From: Profundibacterium mesophilum KAUST100406-0324
Lineage (GTDB): Bacteria > Pseudomonadota > Alphaproteobacteria > Rhodobacterales > Rhodobacteraceae
Length of the DNA stretch: 32,843 nt
Direction of reading: 5' to 3'
Assembly (NCBI RefSeq): GCF_009835145.1
Contig: NZ_APKE01000034.1
Location: 1 to 32,843 of the forward strand
The translations under genes and the position numbers were made by a program. The notes under the pieces were generated by a model, which was not told where the DNA came from, searched no databases, and worked only from the letters and a program-made list of their open reading frames with translations. This document shows, in pieces, positions 1 through 7,608 of the stretch. The first letter of the stretch is position 1. Each line of letters begins with the position of its first letter.

Positions 1-139
1 CACTAGTGCCGCCGACCTACCAATCGAAACCGTTACCAAAAGATGCCATTGGTGCAGCCGCAGCGAATGCACACTTCGTCCCGCAGGGCGGACGGTGCCC
101 AGCCCGTGTCTGAGGGTCCGCTGTCGGGCGCTCGGCGGT

Positions 140-214
140 CAGAACTCAACCGTTTGTGTCACAGGCGGAATCGACCGTTTTTGACGCAACAGTTTTGGCA
201 TGGGGTTTGTGGCC
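140..214 (+). repeat. Dispersed ~75-bp repeat, copy A
   Basis: First of six same-orientation copies of an intergenic repeat. The shared core runs CAGAACTCA, then CGTTTCTGTCACCGGCGGAA, then ATCGACCGTATTTGGC, a variable middle, and ends in GGGGTTTGTGTCC. This copy has CGTTTGTGTCACAGGCGGAA and ends GGGGTTTGTGGCC. It lies just downstream of the acetyltransferase gene on the minus strand. About 70 bp before it also loosely resembles the sequence before copy F. Function unknown. Confidence 0.75.
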
Positions 215-251
215 GCAGTGCGGGACGAAACTGTTGTTCGCGGCTTCTAGT

Positions 252-740
252 TTAGCGCGTTGCCAGCATCGGCAGTATGCGACCCCATTGCGTTTCTTTT
301 GGCTGCCCCGACGGTTCAAATCCTAGCTTCCTGTAAACTGCAATCGCTCGTTCATTGTCCGGGTGAGGGTCGGTCGCGATCACCGGCGCACCGCCGTCAA
401 AGAGAATGTTCATTCTCGCGCTGATGAACGCCGTCCCATGCCCAACTCCGATCATCTTGGGATCGCCGATGTATTGATCGATCCCTCGCGCACCCTTTGG
501 AAGATGTGCAAAGTGATGCTCTTCCCACCCGTGGACGGAGTAATCCTGCATGAAGGCAAATGGACGCCCATCAACCAAGACGATCCAACGCGACACGCGA
601 GGATCGCTTATTTCTTCCTCATCATACGGTTCGTCTGAATCCCACCATTCGCGGACATGTGACTGGGCCTGCCACTCTAACAGCATGGGCAGATCGCCCA
701 CCGTCACTTTGCGGAAATCGTATTTTCTGGCGGCTATCAT
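252..740 (-). CDS. GNAT acetyltransferase, AAC(6')-like
   Basis: A 162-aa GNAT-fold acetyltransferase expected to move an acetyl group from acetyl-CoA to an amine. The second half closely resembles aminoglycoside 6'-N-acetyltransferases of the AAC(6')-Ib type: a GIDQYIGDPKMIGVGHGT acetyl-CoA loop at about residues 85-102, then ATDPHPDNERAIAVYRKLGF at about 121-140. Length is normal for the group. The ATG at 740 begins MIAARKYDF; there is no strong ribosome-binding site. The gene sits alone between two copies of the dispersed repeat (A and B), so it looks like a cassette. Many environmental relatives do not confer aminoglycoside resistance, so the substrate is inferred. The family call is firm. 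Confidence 0.88.
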   Translation of the reverse strand: MIAARKYDFRKVTVGDLPMLLEWQAQSHVREWWDSDEPYDEEEISDPRVSRWIVLVDGRPFAFMQDYSVHGWEEHHFAHLPKGARGIDQYIGDPKMIGVGHGTAFISARMNILFDGGAPVIATDPHPDNERAIAVYRKLGFEPSGQPKETQWGRILPMLATR

Positions 741-813
741 TTTTACACTCTAGCACATCGCTTCACGGTCGGCGTGGGCTCGTTCGAGCCCTTCTCTGCA
801 CAGCAGGAAGTGC

Positions 814-862
814 CAAAACTCAGGCGTTTTTGTCACCGGCGGAAACGACCGTTACTGCCGCC
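814..862 (+). repeat. Dispersed ~75-bp repeat, copy B (partial)
   Basis: Contains CAAAACTCAGGCG then TTTTTGTCACCGGCGGAA and ACGACCGTT. It matches the first two thirds of the repeat family and then diverges. Copies A and B flank the AAC(6')-like gene in direct orientation. The remainder of the 741-1007 gap shows nothing recognisable. Confidence 0.65.
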
Positions 863-1007
863 AGAGCTATCATCCGTCGTGGTTCAGGTATCGCTCGCAC
901 ACGCGGAGCGCTGATATTTGTGCCATCCGAGAACCGTTCCGTGTCTTTTCGTACGAAACAACCATGTTTAAGCTGAATGCAATAAAAGCGGGTAAAGGCG
1001 AGCAGCA

Positions 1008-1739
1008 ATGAATTGGGACCATGCCTTGAAAGAGGAAGTCAATACACCGACAGGTAGGAAATGGGTGGAAAACGCTGGCGACTGGGCCAACGAGAAGATT
1101 GAAGCCTTTAACCTCAATGAAGTTTTACCTTTTGTAGTGGAGTGGAGCGAAGAAGAAGGCGCAATAATTGACCCAAGAAATATCGTTGGCACCGATCATG
1201 CCAGGTACAACCAAGGCATGACATGGCTTCAATTTCTCGGTGGCGGCAAACGGATCAAGACCAAGCTCGACGTTCTGGAGTCCAAACCAGAATACTATGA
1301 CGATCCCGAGTTACATGCGACCGACTTGGAAAGATGGATTCTCTTCGAGATCGACGGAAAGCTGTATGTGACAGTCGGTAATCATCGAAGTGTCGTCGCA
1401 AAATTTCGAGCTCATGAGGAGAATATAACAGCGCAGTGGGTTCACAAGGTTATTCATTTGAAAGTGTCAGGTGCCGCGAGAAACGCTTACGAGACACTGC
1501 AAACACAATACCTTCCGTTCGAGCGAGATTTCGGACCTGAACCGGAATGCGTCTGGTGCGAGGGGCCAGATAAGAGGTTCAAAATTCGTGTTCATCTCAT
1601 TCTACACGGACTTGGCGGGAGCCGTTCTCATGGAAAAATGGAGGTGGCGACCGCGCTAGCTTACGTCAAGCAGCGAAACCGGGTTCCTAGACGCTTTCTC
1701 GATTTTTTCCCAAATCTCTGGAAACGTATTTACTCCTGA
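1008..1739 (+). CDS. Unknown protein, possible ParB-like fold
   Basis: A 243-aa protein that I do not recognise. It starts MNWDHALKEEV at an ATG 13 bases after a weak AAAGG. The only suggestive segment is LYVTVGNHRSVVAKF (about residues 123-137), which recalls the G-x-HR-x-x-A motif of ParB/sulfiredoxin-like nucleotide-binding domains; that reading is tentative. A WCEG segment near residue 184 could be part of a metal site, but there is no complete zinc-binding pattern. The coding sequence is clearly less GC-rich than the plasmid backbone genes, consistent with separate acquisition. It is flanked by repeat copy B upstream and an XRE gene downstream on the other strand. Confidence 0.7.
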   Translation: MNWDHALKEEVNTPTGRKWVENAGDWANEKIEAFNLNEVLPFVVEWSEEEGAIIDPRNIVGTDHARYNQGMTWLQFLGGGKRIKTKLDVLESKPEYYDDPELHATDLERWILFEIDGKLYVTVGNHRSVVAKFRAHEENITAQWVHKVIHLKVSGAARNAYETLQTQYLPFERDFGPEPECVWCEGPDKRFKIRVHLILHGLGGSRSHGKMEVATALAYVKQRNRVPRRFLDFFPNLWKRIYS

Positions 1740-1835
1740 TAAAATCGGAGGAAGTGATAGCGGTTCCCAAAAGATCACTTTGCAATAAGAAAAGCGGACA
1801 GAACGCGTTCGACAGTCTAGAAAAACGTGAGGACC

Positions 1836-2066
1836 TCAGGCCGCCGCCTTCAACAGCGTCCATGCCTCGATGCCCAGAGCCGCCGCAAGCCGGGCGATGT
1901 TATCTATAGAAATGTTCTGCTCCGATCGCTCAACGGCACTGAGATAGGTTCGGTTCAACCCGCTCTCCAAGGCAAGCCGTTCCTGCGACCAGCCGCGTTC
2001 GGCGCGGAACATCCGAAGGTTCCGCGCAAGTACGTCTCGCAATTCACTTTTTGGCGTTCGCTTCAC
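1836..2066 (-). CDS. XRE-family transcriptional regulator
   Basis: A 76-aa single-domain Cro/C1-type helix-turn-helix protein. The HTH spans about residues 12-68, with GWSQERLALESGLNRTYLS covering the recognition helices, followed by NISIDNIARLAAALG. Such small proteins act as repressors or as controller proteins for restriction or plasmid genes. The start codon is GTG at 2066, inside a perfect palindrome (2065-2087), which suggests self-repression through that site. It is divergent from the 261-aa gene at 2146 and could control both promoters. No restriction genes are adjacent, so a controller role for the distant RM operon is only speculation. Confidence 0.85.
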   Translation of the reverse strand: MKRTPKSELRDVLARNLRMFRAERGWSQERLALESGLNRTYLSAVERSEQNISIDNIARLAAALGIEAWTLLKAAA

Positions 2067-2087
2067 AAACGGCAGGGTGCCGTTTGT
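2065..2087. promoter_or_regulatory. Palindromic operator candidate between XRE gene and 2146 gene
   Basis: A perfect inverted repeat: ACAAACGGCA, spacer GGG, TGCCGTTTGT. It overlaps the GTG start of the XRE gene and lies about 60 bp before the divergent gene. The position suits autoregulation by the XRE protein. A hairpin with a role in RNA is also possible. Confidence 0.55.
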
Positions 2088-2145
2088 CGGTTTTAACTCT
2101 ACCTGTTTTAAGATACATTCGGTGTAATCGTCTTCGGAGAAGATC

Positions 2146-2931
2146 GTGCAAACAGTTCCTTACATCTTGAAACGCCAGCTCCTCGCCCTGATCGGGGACG
2201 GCTACGCGATCGACGTGGTCTCGCTGGCGAACGCCGAAAAAACCTCAGCCGTCTGGTATGGCGAATGGGTGATCCAGGTGCCCGAGCAGCGCGGCGAGAC
2301 GGAGCGCTTCCTTGTGGCGACGGGGCGCGGCACGGCACCGAAGATGCGGATCTGCAAGACGGTGAACGGGCTCGTCTCCCTGATGCACGAGCTGGGCTTC
2401 CGCGAGATCTGCATTCCGATGGAGGAAGGCGGCGCGGCCTCGCACCGTCTTGGCGAGCCACCCGTTGCTACCGGCGGGAAAACCCTCGCGGCCGAGCCTG
2501 ACGCCCCCGTCACCCTCGATGCCGTGAAATCCGGGCTGCTGTGTCTGTCGTATCATGGCTTCGTCTCCGCGCGGCATGCGCCGGAGCTGATCGAGGCAGG
2601 TTATGCCAGGCCGGTTACGCTGCATGTCCTGCCAGATGGCGACTACTGGCACAGAATGAACGGCATAGCCCTGACGAAAGCCGGTGAGGCCACAGTCAGG
2701 ATGGTGGAAGGGCTGGAAAACACCATGCCGCTAGACGCGGGCACCATCCCCGAGTGGGAACGGGTCGTGACGGAATACTATATCGAAGAGCAGGCTTTTC
2801 TGGGTGTTTACGCCTCCAGCATCACCTGCGCGAAAAACTGGTATACTGGCGATGAAGCGCCCGAGCAGAGGCGGATCGCCCAACCGCCCGTGCGAGTGCA
2901 GCTGAAACCGCGCCGCCGGCAGCGCGCGTAG
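2146..2931 (+). CDS. Unknown 261-aa plasmid protein
   Basis: I do not recognise this family. The GTG start at 2146 is preceded by GGAGAAG at a good distance. The N-terminal ~95 residues contain an aromatic-rich segment (TSAVWYGEWVIQVPEQRG) and read as a compact alpha/beta domain. Residues ~120-230 contain LSYHGFVSARHAPELIEAG and LTKAGEATVRMVEGLE, with no catalytic signature that I can name. The tail is strongly basic (LKPRRRQRA), so nucleic-acid contact is possible. It heads a same-strand run of small genes (2949, 3342, 3800) up to the mobilization genes. The context suggests an accessory plasmid gene. Confidence 0.75.
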   Translation: MQTVPYILKRQLLALIGDGYAIDVVSLANAEKTSAVWYGEWVIQVPEQRGETERFLVATGRGTAPKMRICKTVNGLVSLMHELGFREICIPMEEGGAASHRLGEPPVATGGKTLAAEPDAPVTLDAVKSGLLCLSYHGFVSARHAPELIEAGYARPVTLHVLPDGDYWHRMNGIALTKAGEATVRMVEGLENTMPLDAGTIPEWERVVTEYYIEEQAFLGVYASSITCAKNWYTGDEAPEQRRIAQPPVRVQLKPRRRQRA

Positions 2932-2948
2932 CACAGGAGGACCAACCG

Positions 2949-3230
2949 ATGAGCCATACCCCGATAGCCAGAGATTTCGCGCGCGAGCGGCAACTGGAAC
3001 GCTGGAGAGGGTATGGCTACCTCTTCGGCACGTTCTGCATCATCGTCGGCAGCACCATCGCCGTCGCCGCCATCGTCGGACCGCCGATGCAGGAAAGACG
3101 CGCTGCCGCGCAGCACTATTGCGGTCAGATCGCCGCACAGGTGGTGACGGGCGATCTGGCACTGGGCCACTACATGGCCACGGACTGTCCCCTGACGACC
3201 CTTGAGGCGATTGAGGCGCTCGATCTCTGA
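2949..3230 (+). CDS. Small single-pass membrane protein
   Basis: A 93-aa protein starting MSHTPIARDFARERQ, with a strong ribosome-binding site (AGGAGGA) eight bases before the ATG. A charged N-terminal segment precedes one hydrophobic helix at about residues 24-44 (YLFGTFCIIVGSTIAVAAIV). The C-terminal part has two cysteines (in QHYCGQIAA and ATDCPLTT), which could form a disulfide if exported. The arrangement resembles small membrane proteins found near mobilization loci, but no family is recognised. It begins 17 bp after the preceding gene, so they probably form an operon. Confidence 0.7.
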   Translation: MSHTPIARDFARERQLERWRGYGYLFGTFCIIVGSTIAVAAIVGPPMQERRAAAQHYCGQIAAQVVTGDLALGHYMATDCPLTTLEAIEALDL

Positions 3231-3341
3231 GAGGGGGAGGCTGATGCCCGCTGGCCCCGGGCAAAACGGGGATCGCGGATGGGCATCTTCAGAACAACGG
3301 GGCACCTTTGAAGGCACACGCACAGAGGCAAAAGGGTAGGT

Positions 3342-3632
3342 ATGGTCGACCTCACGATAGAATTATCGGACGATGTTTACGAACGCCTTGTTGCCGTCGC
3401 CGCCTCTGGCGGAATTGAACCTGAACACTTCGTTCGTCAGATCATCGCCGTCGGGGTTGGGGTAAACACCTCTTCGAAAGACGATCCGTTTTCGAGCGTT
3501 CTGCTCCGAAACCGTCCCGAGGATCTTTTGAGCTTGGCCGAGGCCGGACCTGTCTTCGTCAGAGACGTAGAGCACGGCGATTTTGTTCTCATCACCGACG
3601 AACGTTATGAACAAGGCAGCTCTTCGACTTGA
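3342..3632 (+). CDS. Antitoxin-like small protein (RHH/Phd-like features)
   Basis: A 96-aa protein. The N-terminal part (DLTIELSDDVYERLVAVAAS, then FVRQII) looks like a ribbon-helix-helix or antitoxin DNA-binding region. The C-terminal part, AGPVFVRDVEHGDFVLITDE, resembles the hydrophobic core of Phd/YefM antitoxins (PV-x-x-x-x-x-x-G-x-x-VLI-x-x-E). No toxin gene follows: the next 160 bp hold a terminator and no coding signal. It may be an orphan antitoxin or simply a small regulator. The ATG follows AGGGTAGGT. The resemblance is by eye only. Confidence 0.55.
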   Translation: MVDLTIELSDDVYERLVAVAASGGIEPEHFVRQIIAVGVGVNTSSKDDPFSSVLLRNRPEDLLSLAEAGPVFVRDVEHGDFVLITDERYEQGSSST

Positions 3633-3639
3633 CGGGGCG

Positions 3640-3661
3640 CGCCTCGTTATTGAGGCGTTTT
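3640..3661 (+). terminator. Intrinsic terminator after the 3342 gene
   Basis: A six-base-pair stem, CGCCTC and GAGGCG, with a GTTATT loop, followed by TTTT. It lies 8 bp after the TGA stop at 3632 and fits a rho-independent terminator for the run of genes from 2146. Confidence 0.6.
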
Positions 3662-3799
3662 GGGGGCTGTCTGCCCCCTGCCCTGCGGGCATTCCCCCGA
3701 GGATGTATGGGGGAAGATGAAAGTGAAAGAGCAAGGCCGCGGGCGCATCGGCCGATCATGGAGCCAGGGCGGCCGCGGCCGTTGGAGAAGGAGCCCGAC

Positions 3800-3991
3800 A
3801 TGAGAGACGAGGACCGAGAACTGAACCGCCTGTTGCAACAGACCACCCTGCGCCTCGCGCGCGAAACCGCCGAGCTTCAGGCCAGGCCGCTCTCGCACGT
3901 GATCCGGCCCGCGATCGGTTTCGCCCTTGGATGCATTTGTCTCGGTATCAGTCTGGCTATCGGCCTGACGCTTCTGGGCAAAGCCCTCTGA
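3800..3991 (+). CDS. Small single-pass membrane protein, 63 aa
   Basis: The ATG at 3800 begins MRDEDRELNRLLQQ and has AAGGAG seven to twelve bases upstream. Upstream in-frame codons exist but encode low-complexity, unlikely sequence. After an amphipathic, probably coiled N-terminal helix (about residues 1-30) there is one hydrophobic segment at about 38-60 (AIGFALGCICLGISLAIGLT). No family is recognised. It precedes the mobilization genes, which run on the opposite strand. It could be a plasmid accessory membrane protein. Confidence 0.5.
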   Translation: MRDEDRELNRLLQQTTLRLARETAELQARPLSHVIRPAIGFALGCICLGISLAIGLTLLGKAL

Positions 3992-4055
3992 TCGGGCCGG
4001 CACGAAAATACGCGCTGGCAAAAATCGACGGAAAACATTGGCTTTCGGGCGAAGG

Positions 4056-4298
4056 CTACAGCCTCTCCCGACCGACAGGATGGCCGAACGTCACGTCGGC
4101 ATGACGGTTTTCCGGCGTGATCCGGGCCAGAAGATCGTCCAGCGCGTAACCATGCGCCCCCACGTGCGCGATGACGATCCGTCCGCGCTCCGCGCGAACT
4201 TCGACCGACTGACCGGACGAAAATCCCGTCGCCCTAAGCACGGCCCTCGGTATCCGCACCGAAGCGCCGTTGCCGGACTTTTTCATGATCGCGCGCAT
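4056..4298 (-). CDS. MazE/AbrB-type antitoxin-like protein
   Basis: An 80-aa protein with an N-terminal AbrB/MazE swapped-hairpin domain: MKKSGNGASVRIPRAVLRAT, then GQSVEVRAERGRIVIAHV. This is the classic MazE pattern (K-x-GN-S-x-VRIP). I chose the ATG at 4298 because GGAGGG precedes it; an ATG 12 bases later is possible. It follows the relaxase by 46 bp on the same strand and may be cotranscribed. No MazF-like toxin lies downstream on the minus strand, so it appears to be an orphan. Orphan AbrB/MazE proteins often act as regulators or as plasmid-borne antitoxins against a toxin encoded elsewhere. Confidence 0.75.
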   Translation of the reverse strand: MRAIMKKSGNGASVRIPRAVLRATGFSSGQSVEVRAERGRIVIAHVGAHGYALDDLLARITPENRHADVTFGHPVGRERL

Positions 4299-4344
4299 GT
4301 CGCCCTCCATGGCTTGGCAATCGGGATAGCACATTTCCCAGGTA

Positions 4345-6852
4345 TCAGTGCGTCAGACCGCGCCGTTCGACCTCGCCGGTCGCGAGCTTCCTGTTTTCGG
4401 ACTCGATATCGAGGATCTCGGAAACCACCCTGTCCAGCGCCTCGCCGTTTGCGACCGCGTGCTCGGGATCGGATTTCAGGTAAACCTTCGTGGCGTTGAG
4501 CCGGTCCAGCCGGTCCGGAAGAATCCCGTCAAGGGTATCGACATCACCTGCCTTGAGAGCCGCGATCCCGTCCTCGCCCAGGACGGCCTCGACTTCGCGG
4601 CGGAACGGCTCCACGCCCGGTCGCTTGATCTCCATCCGCTCGTCGGCATCCACCTTCTCATAGATCACCATGCGACAAATCTCCGGGTAGCCCTCGGCGC
4701 GCGCCCTGGCGGCAATGGCGGATCGCTCCGCTGCAAGACGTTCGGCCTCGCGGCGCTGTGCCTCACGCGCAGTTTCGGCCTGAAGCCGGGCCTGAACCTC
4801 CGCTTCGTGCGCCTGTTCCCCTACCCTGAGCACGCAAACCGTCTCGAACGTGTTGGCCAGGCCCCGGACCAGATGCTCGGGCATGTCGGTCTCTCCCTTG
4901 CGTCCCTGGTACATCGACCGAAGTGCTGTCGAGACAGCGCCCGGAATGTCACCGGGCGCTCCGGGCAATCGCAGCATACGGTCAGCCGTCTCCATCAGCT
5001 CGTCGGCCAACTCGGGATCGACGATGACAAGCTCGCCCTCGGCGTTCTCCCGGTAGACTGCATCCGACGTGTGCGGAAAATCGGTGCGTGTCCCGAACCA
5101 TGCCTTCTGCTCGGCCTCGATTTGCAGATAGGCTTTCGCCTCGATCTCGTCTGTCCGCTCGGCAATGCGGCTGTCGTCGAGCCCCTGCTTGCGCAGACCC
5201 TCCCGGATCTCCACGCACCTGTCCTCAAGCGAGTCCGCGTCGAAATGCATCTCGTAATCCCGGCGGACGACGCCGTCCGTCCGCAGGATACCGGCCTCGG
5301 CCAGGGCCTCGCCAAGTTCGACACGCATCCGGTCGAGACTCGCCGCTATGTGTTCCGCATGATCCGGACGCGCGAAATCGAACCCGTTATGCGCCGCGAT
5401 GGCCTCCCGGTCCTCATTCCGCCACAGGATTTCCAGCGCCGCGTTGTCCGCCCCGGCCTCGATGCGGGCGATGACGGTTTCCGGGGGCACCCCCGTGCCG
5501 CGAAGCGCCGTCTCGATCCGCGCGCGCGTGGCCAGGTCGTACAGGCGATCTGTGCGCTCTTCGATGATGTTGGATACGGAATACACTCCGTCCTCGCTCG
5601 GCTCCTCCCGCAACAATCGCAGTCGCTCGGCGGCGGGAGCTGCCTGCGGCGCAGGTTCGAAAACCTTGTTTTTGGGCGCCGACCTATCGACCCCCCTGAC
5701 GCGGTCGATCCAGGACCGCATCCGCTGGCCCAATCCGGCGGCAGGCACATCCTGCGGCTCTTCGACCTTCTGCTCGGGCAGGGAATCTCCCGGAATAGCA
5801 GGCGGCGGGGCGTGCGGGTCCCTGTCCGCCTGTGCCAGCAGCAGGGACGCCAGTTCTTTCTGAAGTGCCGGGCGCTCCGCAACGGTCGCGGCACCGAAGC
5901 GGTCGAGCACGGGCTTCAGCTCGTCTGCGCGCCTGTCCTCGACCGTTGGCTCATAGACACCCCCTGTCGGCTCCAGCCGCTCACCCTGTGCCAACAGCTC
6001 CCCGGCCCGCACCAGTGGCTCCTTGAGCCAGTCATCCGTCACGGACGCACCCAGCCGGGCGTATTCCTTGGCCGCCGACTTCACCGCTGCCTGCGCGGCC
6101 GTCAGATCGCCCCCGAACCGCTCCCGGCCCAGGGCCGCCCTGCCCTCCTCGCGCGCCGCATAGACCTCCCGCGTGCGCGGCGGATAGTCGATCACCCCGC
6201 GATGCACCCGCCGCGTGGCCTCCAGCCGCACACCGACGGTCTCGGCCGCCTCGACCATCGCGATCCGGAAATCGTCGTAGTTGAAGTGATGATCCCGCCC
6301 CAGATAGAAGAACTCGCCCTCCTGCGACTTGCGATTCAGCACCACATGGGCGTGCGGGTGATCGCGGTCCTCGTGCACCGCGATCAGGTAGTCGAAATGC
6401 CGCTCATCGTTGCTGAAAAACCGCTCGCAGACCTCGGATGCGATATCGCGCACGTCCTCGCCCTTCGTGCCGATTGGAAAGGACATCAGCATATGCGTCG
6501 TTTGCCCGAGCTTCGGGTGGAACCCGTCGCTCCAGCGCCGCGCGAACCGGTCCGCAACCGCCTCGATCTCCTTGCCCGTCAGCGTCTCCTTGCCGTCCAG
6601 AACGCCCCGGCTGTCCACGATATGCGAGGATTTCGTTGTCAGGTAGTCGAGCTGGCGCACCAGCTCCGCCCGCGTGTGGCATCCGCCCGACCGGATCGCC
6701 TTGAACACCGCCGCCCGATGACCCCGCGCCGCGCGCGCCATCTGCAACCGTTTCGGCTCTCCCGTGAGGCCCTGCATCGAGCCCCGGACACGGCTCCAGC
6801 CCTCGTCGAAAAGATCGCCCGTGACGGCGCTGACCGCGTCAACCTTTGGCAT
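4345..6852 (-). CDS. mobA: VirD2-like relaxase (mobilization protein)
   Basis: An 835-aa relaxase that should nick oriT and stay bound to the 5' end of the transferred strand. Motif I is QLDYLTTKSS (about residues 67-76), matching the QLEYLSRKG region of VirD2, with Tyr70 as the likely nucleophile. The metal-binding motif is HEDRDHPHAHVVLN at residues 160-173. The remaining ~600 residues are helical, charged and rich in Glu/Arg, with several coiled-coil stretches. No helicase or primase motif was seen. The start overlaps the end of mobC by 14 bp, showing translational coupling. No coupling protein or type IV secretion genes are present, so transfer would depend on a helper element. Confidence 0.88.
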   Translation of the reverse strand: MPKVDAVSAVTGDLFDEGWSRVRGSMQGLTGEPKRLQMARAARGHRAAVFKAIRSGGCHTRAELVRQLDYLTTKSSHIVDSRGVLDGKETLTGKEIEAVADRFARRWSDGFHPKLGQTTHMLMSFPIGTKGEDVRDIASEVCERFFSNDERHFDYLIAVHEDRDHPHAHVVLNRKSQEGEFFYLGRDHHFNYDDFRIAMVEAAETVGVRLEATRRVHRGVIDYPPRTREVYAAREEGRAALGRERFGGDLTAAQAAVKSAAKEYARLGASVTDDWLKEPLVRAGELLAQGERLEPTGGVYEPTVEDRRADELKPVLDRFGAATVAERPALQKELASLLLAQADRDPHAPPPAIPGDSLPEQKVEEPQDVPAAGLGQRMRSWIDRVRGVDRSAPKNKVFEPAPQAAPAAERLRLLREEPSEDGVYSVSNIIEERTDRLYDLATRARIETALRGTGVPPETVIARIEAGADNAALEILWRNEDREAIAAHNGFDFARPDHAEHIAASLDRMRVELGEALAEAGILRTDGVVRRDYEMHFDADSLEDRCVEIREGLRKQGLDDSRIAERTDEIEAKAYLQIEAEQKAWFGTRTDFPHTSDAVYRENAEGELVIVDPELADELMETADRMLRLPGAPGDIPGAVSTALRSMYQGRKGETDMPEHLVRGLANTFETVCVLRVGEQAHEAEVQARLQAETAREAQRREAERLAAERSAIAARARAEGYPEICRMVIYEKVDADERMEIKRPGVEPFRREVEAVLGEDGIAALKAGDVDTLDGILPDRLDRLNATKVYLKSDPEHAVANGEALDRVVSEILDIESENRKLATGEVERRGLTH

Positions 6853-7414
6853 CGGCCAGCTCTTTCAGCGCATCGCCCGCCGTCATGGAAATTCCCTCGA
6901 CTCGCCGCCGCGCCAGCAGATCGACCTGGTCCGCGAAGTCCAGAACGAACCCCGCGAGCTGCCGCATCTGTGCCAGATCGTTCCCGGAAAACGGCGGGCG
7001 CTGACCCTTGATGTTCGCCTCGTTCATCCGCTTGGCGATCTGCGTCACGTTGTTGCCGACCCGGTTCAGTGCCGCCCGGAACCCCGCCAGCTCGTCGGCC
7101 AGATGCGCGTCCGGCTGAAACAACCCGGCCGCGCCCTGCACCAGCCGCCGCATCCCGTCCGAGCGCGTCTCGATCCCGTTCTTCGCCAGCACCGCATCGA
7201 AGGCTGACATCTCCTCGGGCGTCAGCGTCACGCTCATCGTCTCGGTCCGGATGCCGCTGTCGCGCCGTCCCTGCTCGGCTTTCTTGAGCGTGTATTGAAT
7301 GGCGCGCGACGTGAACCCGAACCGCTTGGCCAATGTCGAAACCGCCACGCCACGACGCGCCTCCGCGACGATCTCGCGGCGTTGCTCCGGGGTGAGGCGG
7401 CGTCGGGCGGTCAT
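6839..7414 (-). CDS. mobC: MobC-type mobilization accessory protein
   Basis: A 191-aa protein with two parts. Residues ~7-45 form a helix-turn-helix of the transposase/repressor type (LTPEQRREIVAEARRG, then VSTLAKRFGFTSRAIQY). Residues ~110-175 carry the MobC signature RVGNNVTQIAKRMNEA. MobC proteins bind oriT DNA and help the relaxase reach the nick site. The ATG at 7414 faces a ~190-bp intergenic region holding the candidate oriT. The gene overlaps the relaxase downstream. The HTH plus MobC fusion suggests it may also repress its own operon. Confidence 0.85.
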   Translation of the reverse strand: MTARRRLTPEQRREIVAEARRGVAVSTLAKRFGFTSRAIQYTLKKAEQGRRDSGIRTETMSVTLTPEEMSAFDAVLAKNGIETRSDGMRRLVQGAAGLFQPDAHLADELAGFRAALNRVGNNVTQIAKRMNEANIKGQRPPFSGNDLAQMRQLAGFVLDFADQVDLLARRRVEGISMTAGDALKELADAKG

Positions 7415-7608
7415 CGGCTTCCTTTGCGAGCGGATGCGAACAAAGACACCCTATTTCCTGCCATACTCTACAGATCAAAACCCCACTCTGACAATCCGAA
7501 GCTTTGCTATGGCGATGGGGAGTTGGAAAAGAGCGGAGATGCAGGTCAGTCGGAGGCTGCCGAAGAGGATGCTCTGTCAAATGCGTCTGCGGTCCGGCCC
7601 CTGCCCCC
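7415..7608. other. Candidate oriT region
   Basis: The region between mobC and the HAD gene. At 7452-7463 the + strand reads TATTTCCTGCCA. Its complement, TGGCAGGAAATA, closely matches the start of the T-DNA border (TGGCAGGATATA) recognised by VirD2. The expected nick lies between G7460 and C7461 on the + strand. Because the adjacent relaxase has a VirD2-like active site, this is a credible nic site. The extent of oriT is not determined. Confidence 0.55.

Noticed and set aside
4348-7011. An 887-codon open frame on the + strand opposite the relaxase.
   Set aside because: Low-complexity Arg/Pro/Leu-rich translation with no domain; the opposite strand encodes a clear relaxase and MobC. It is a GC-rich shadow.
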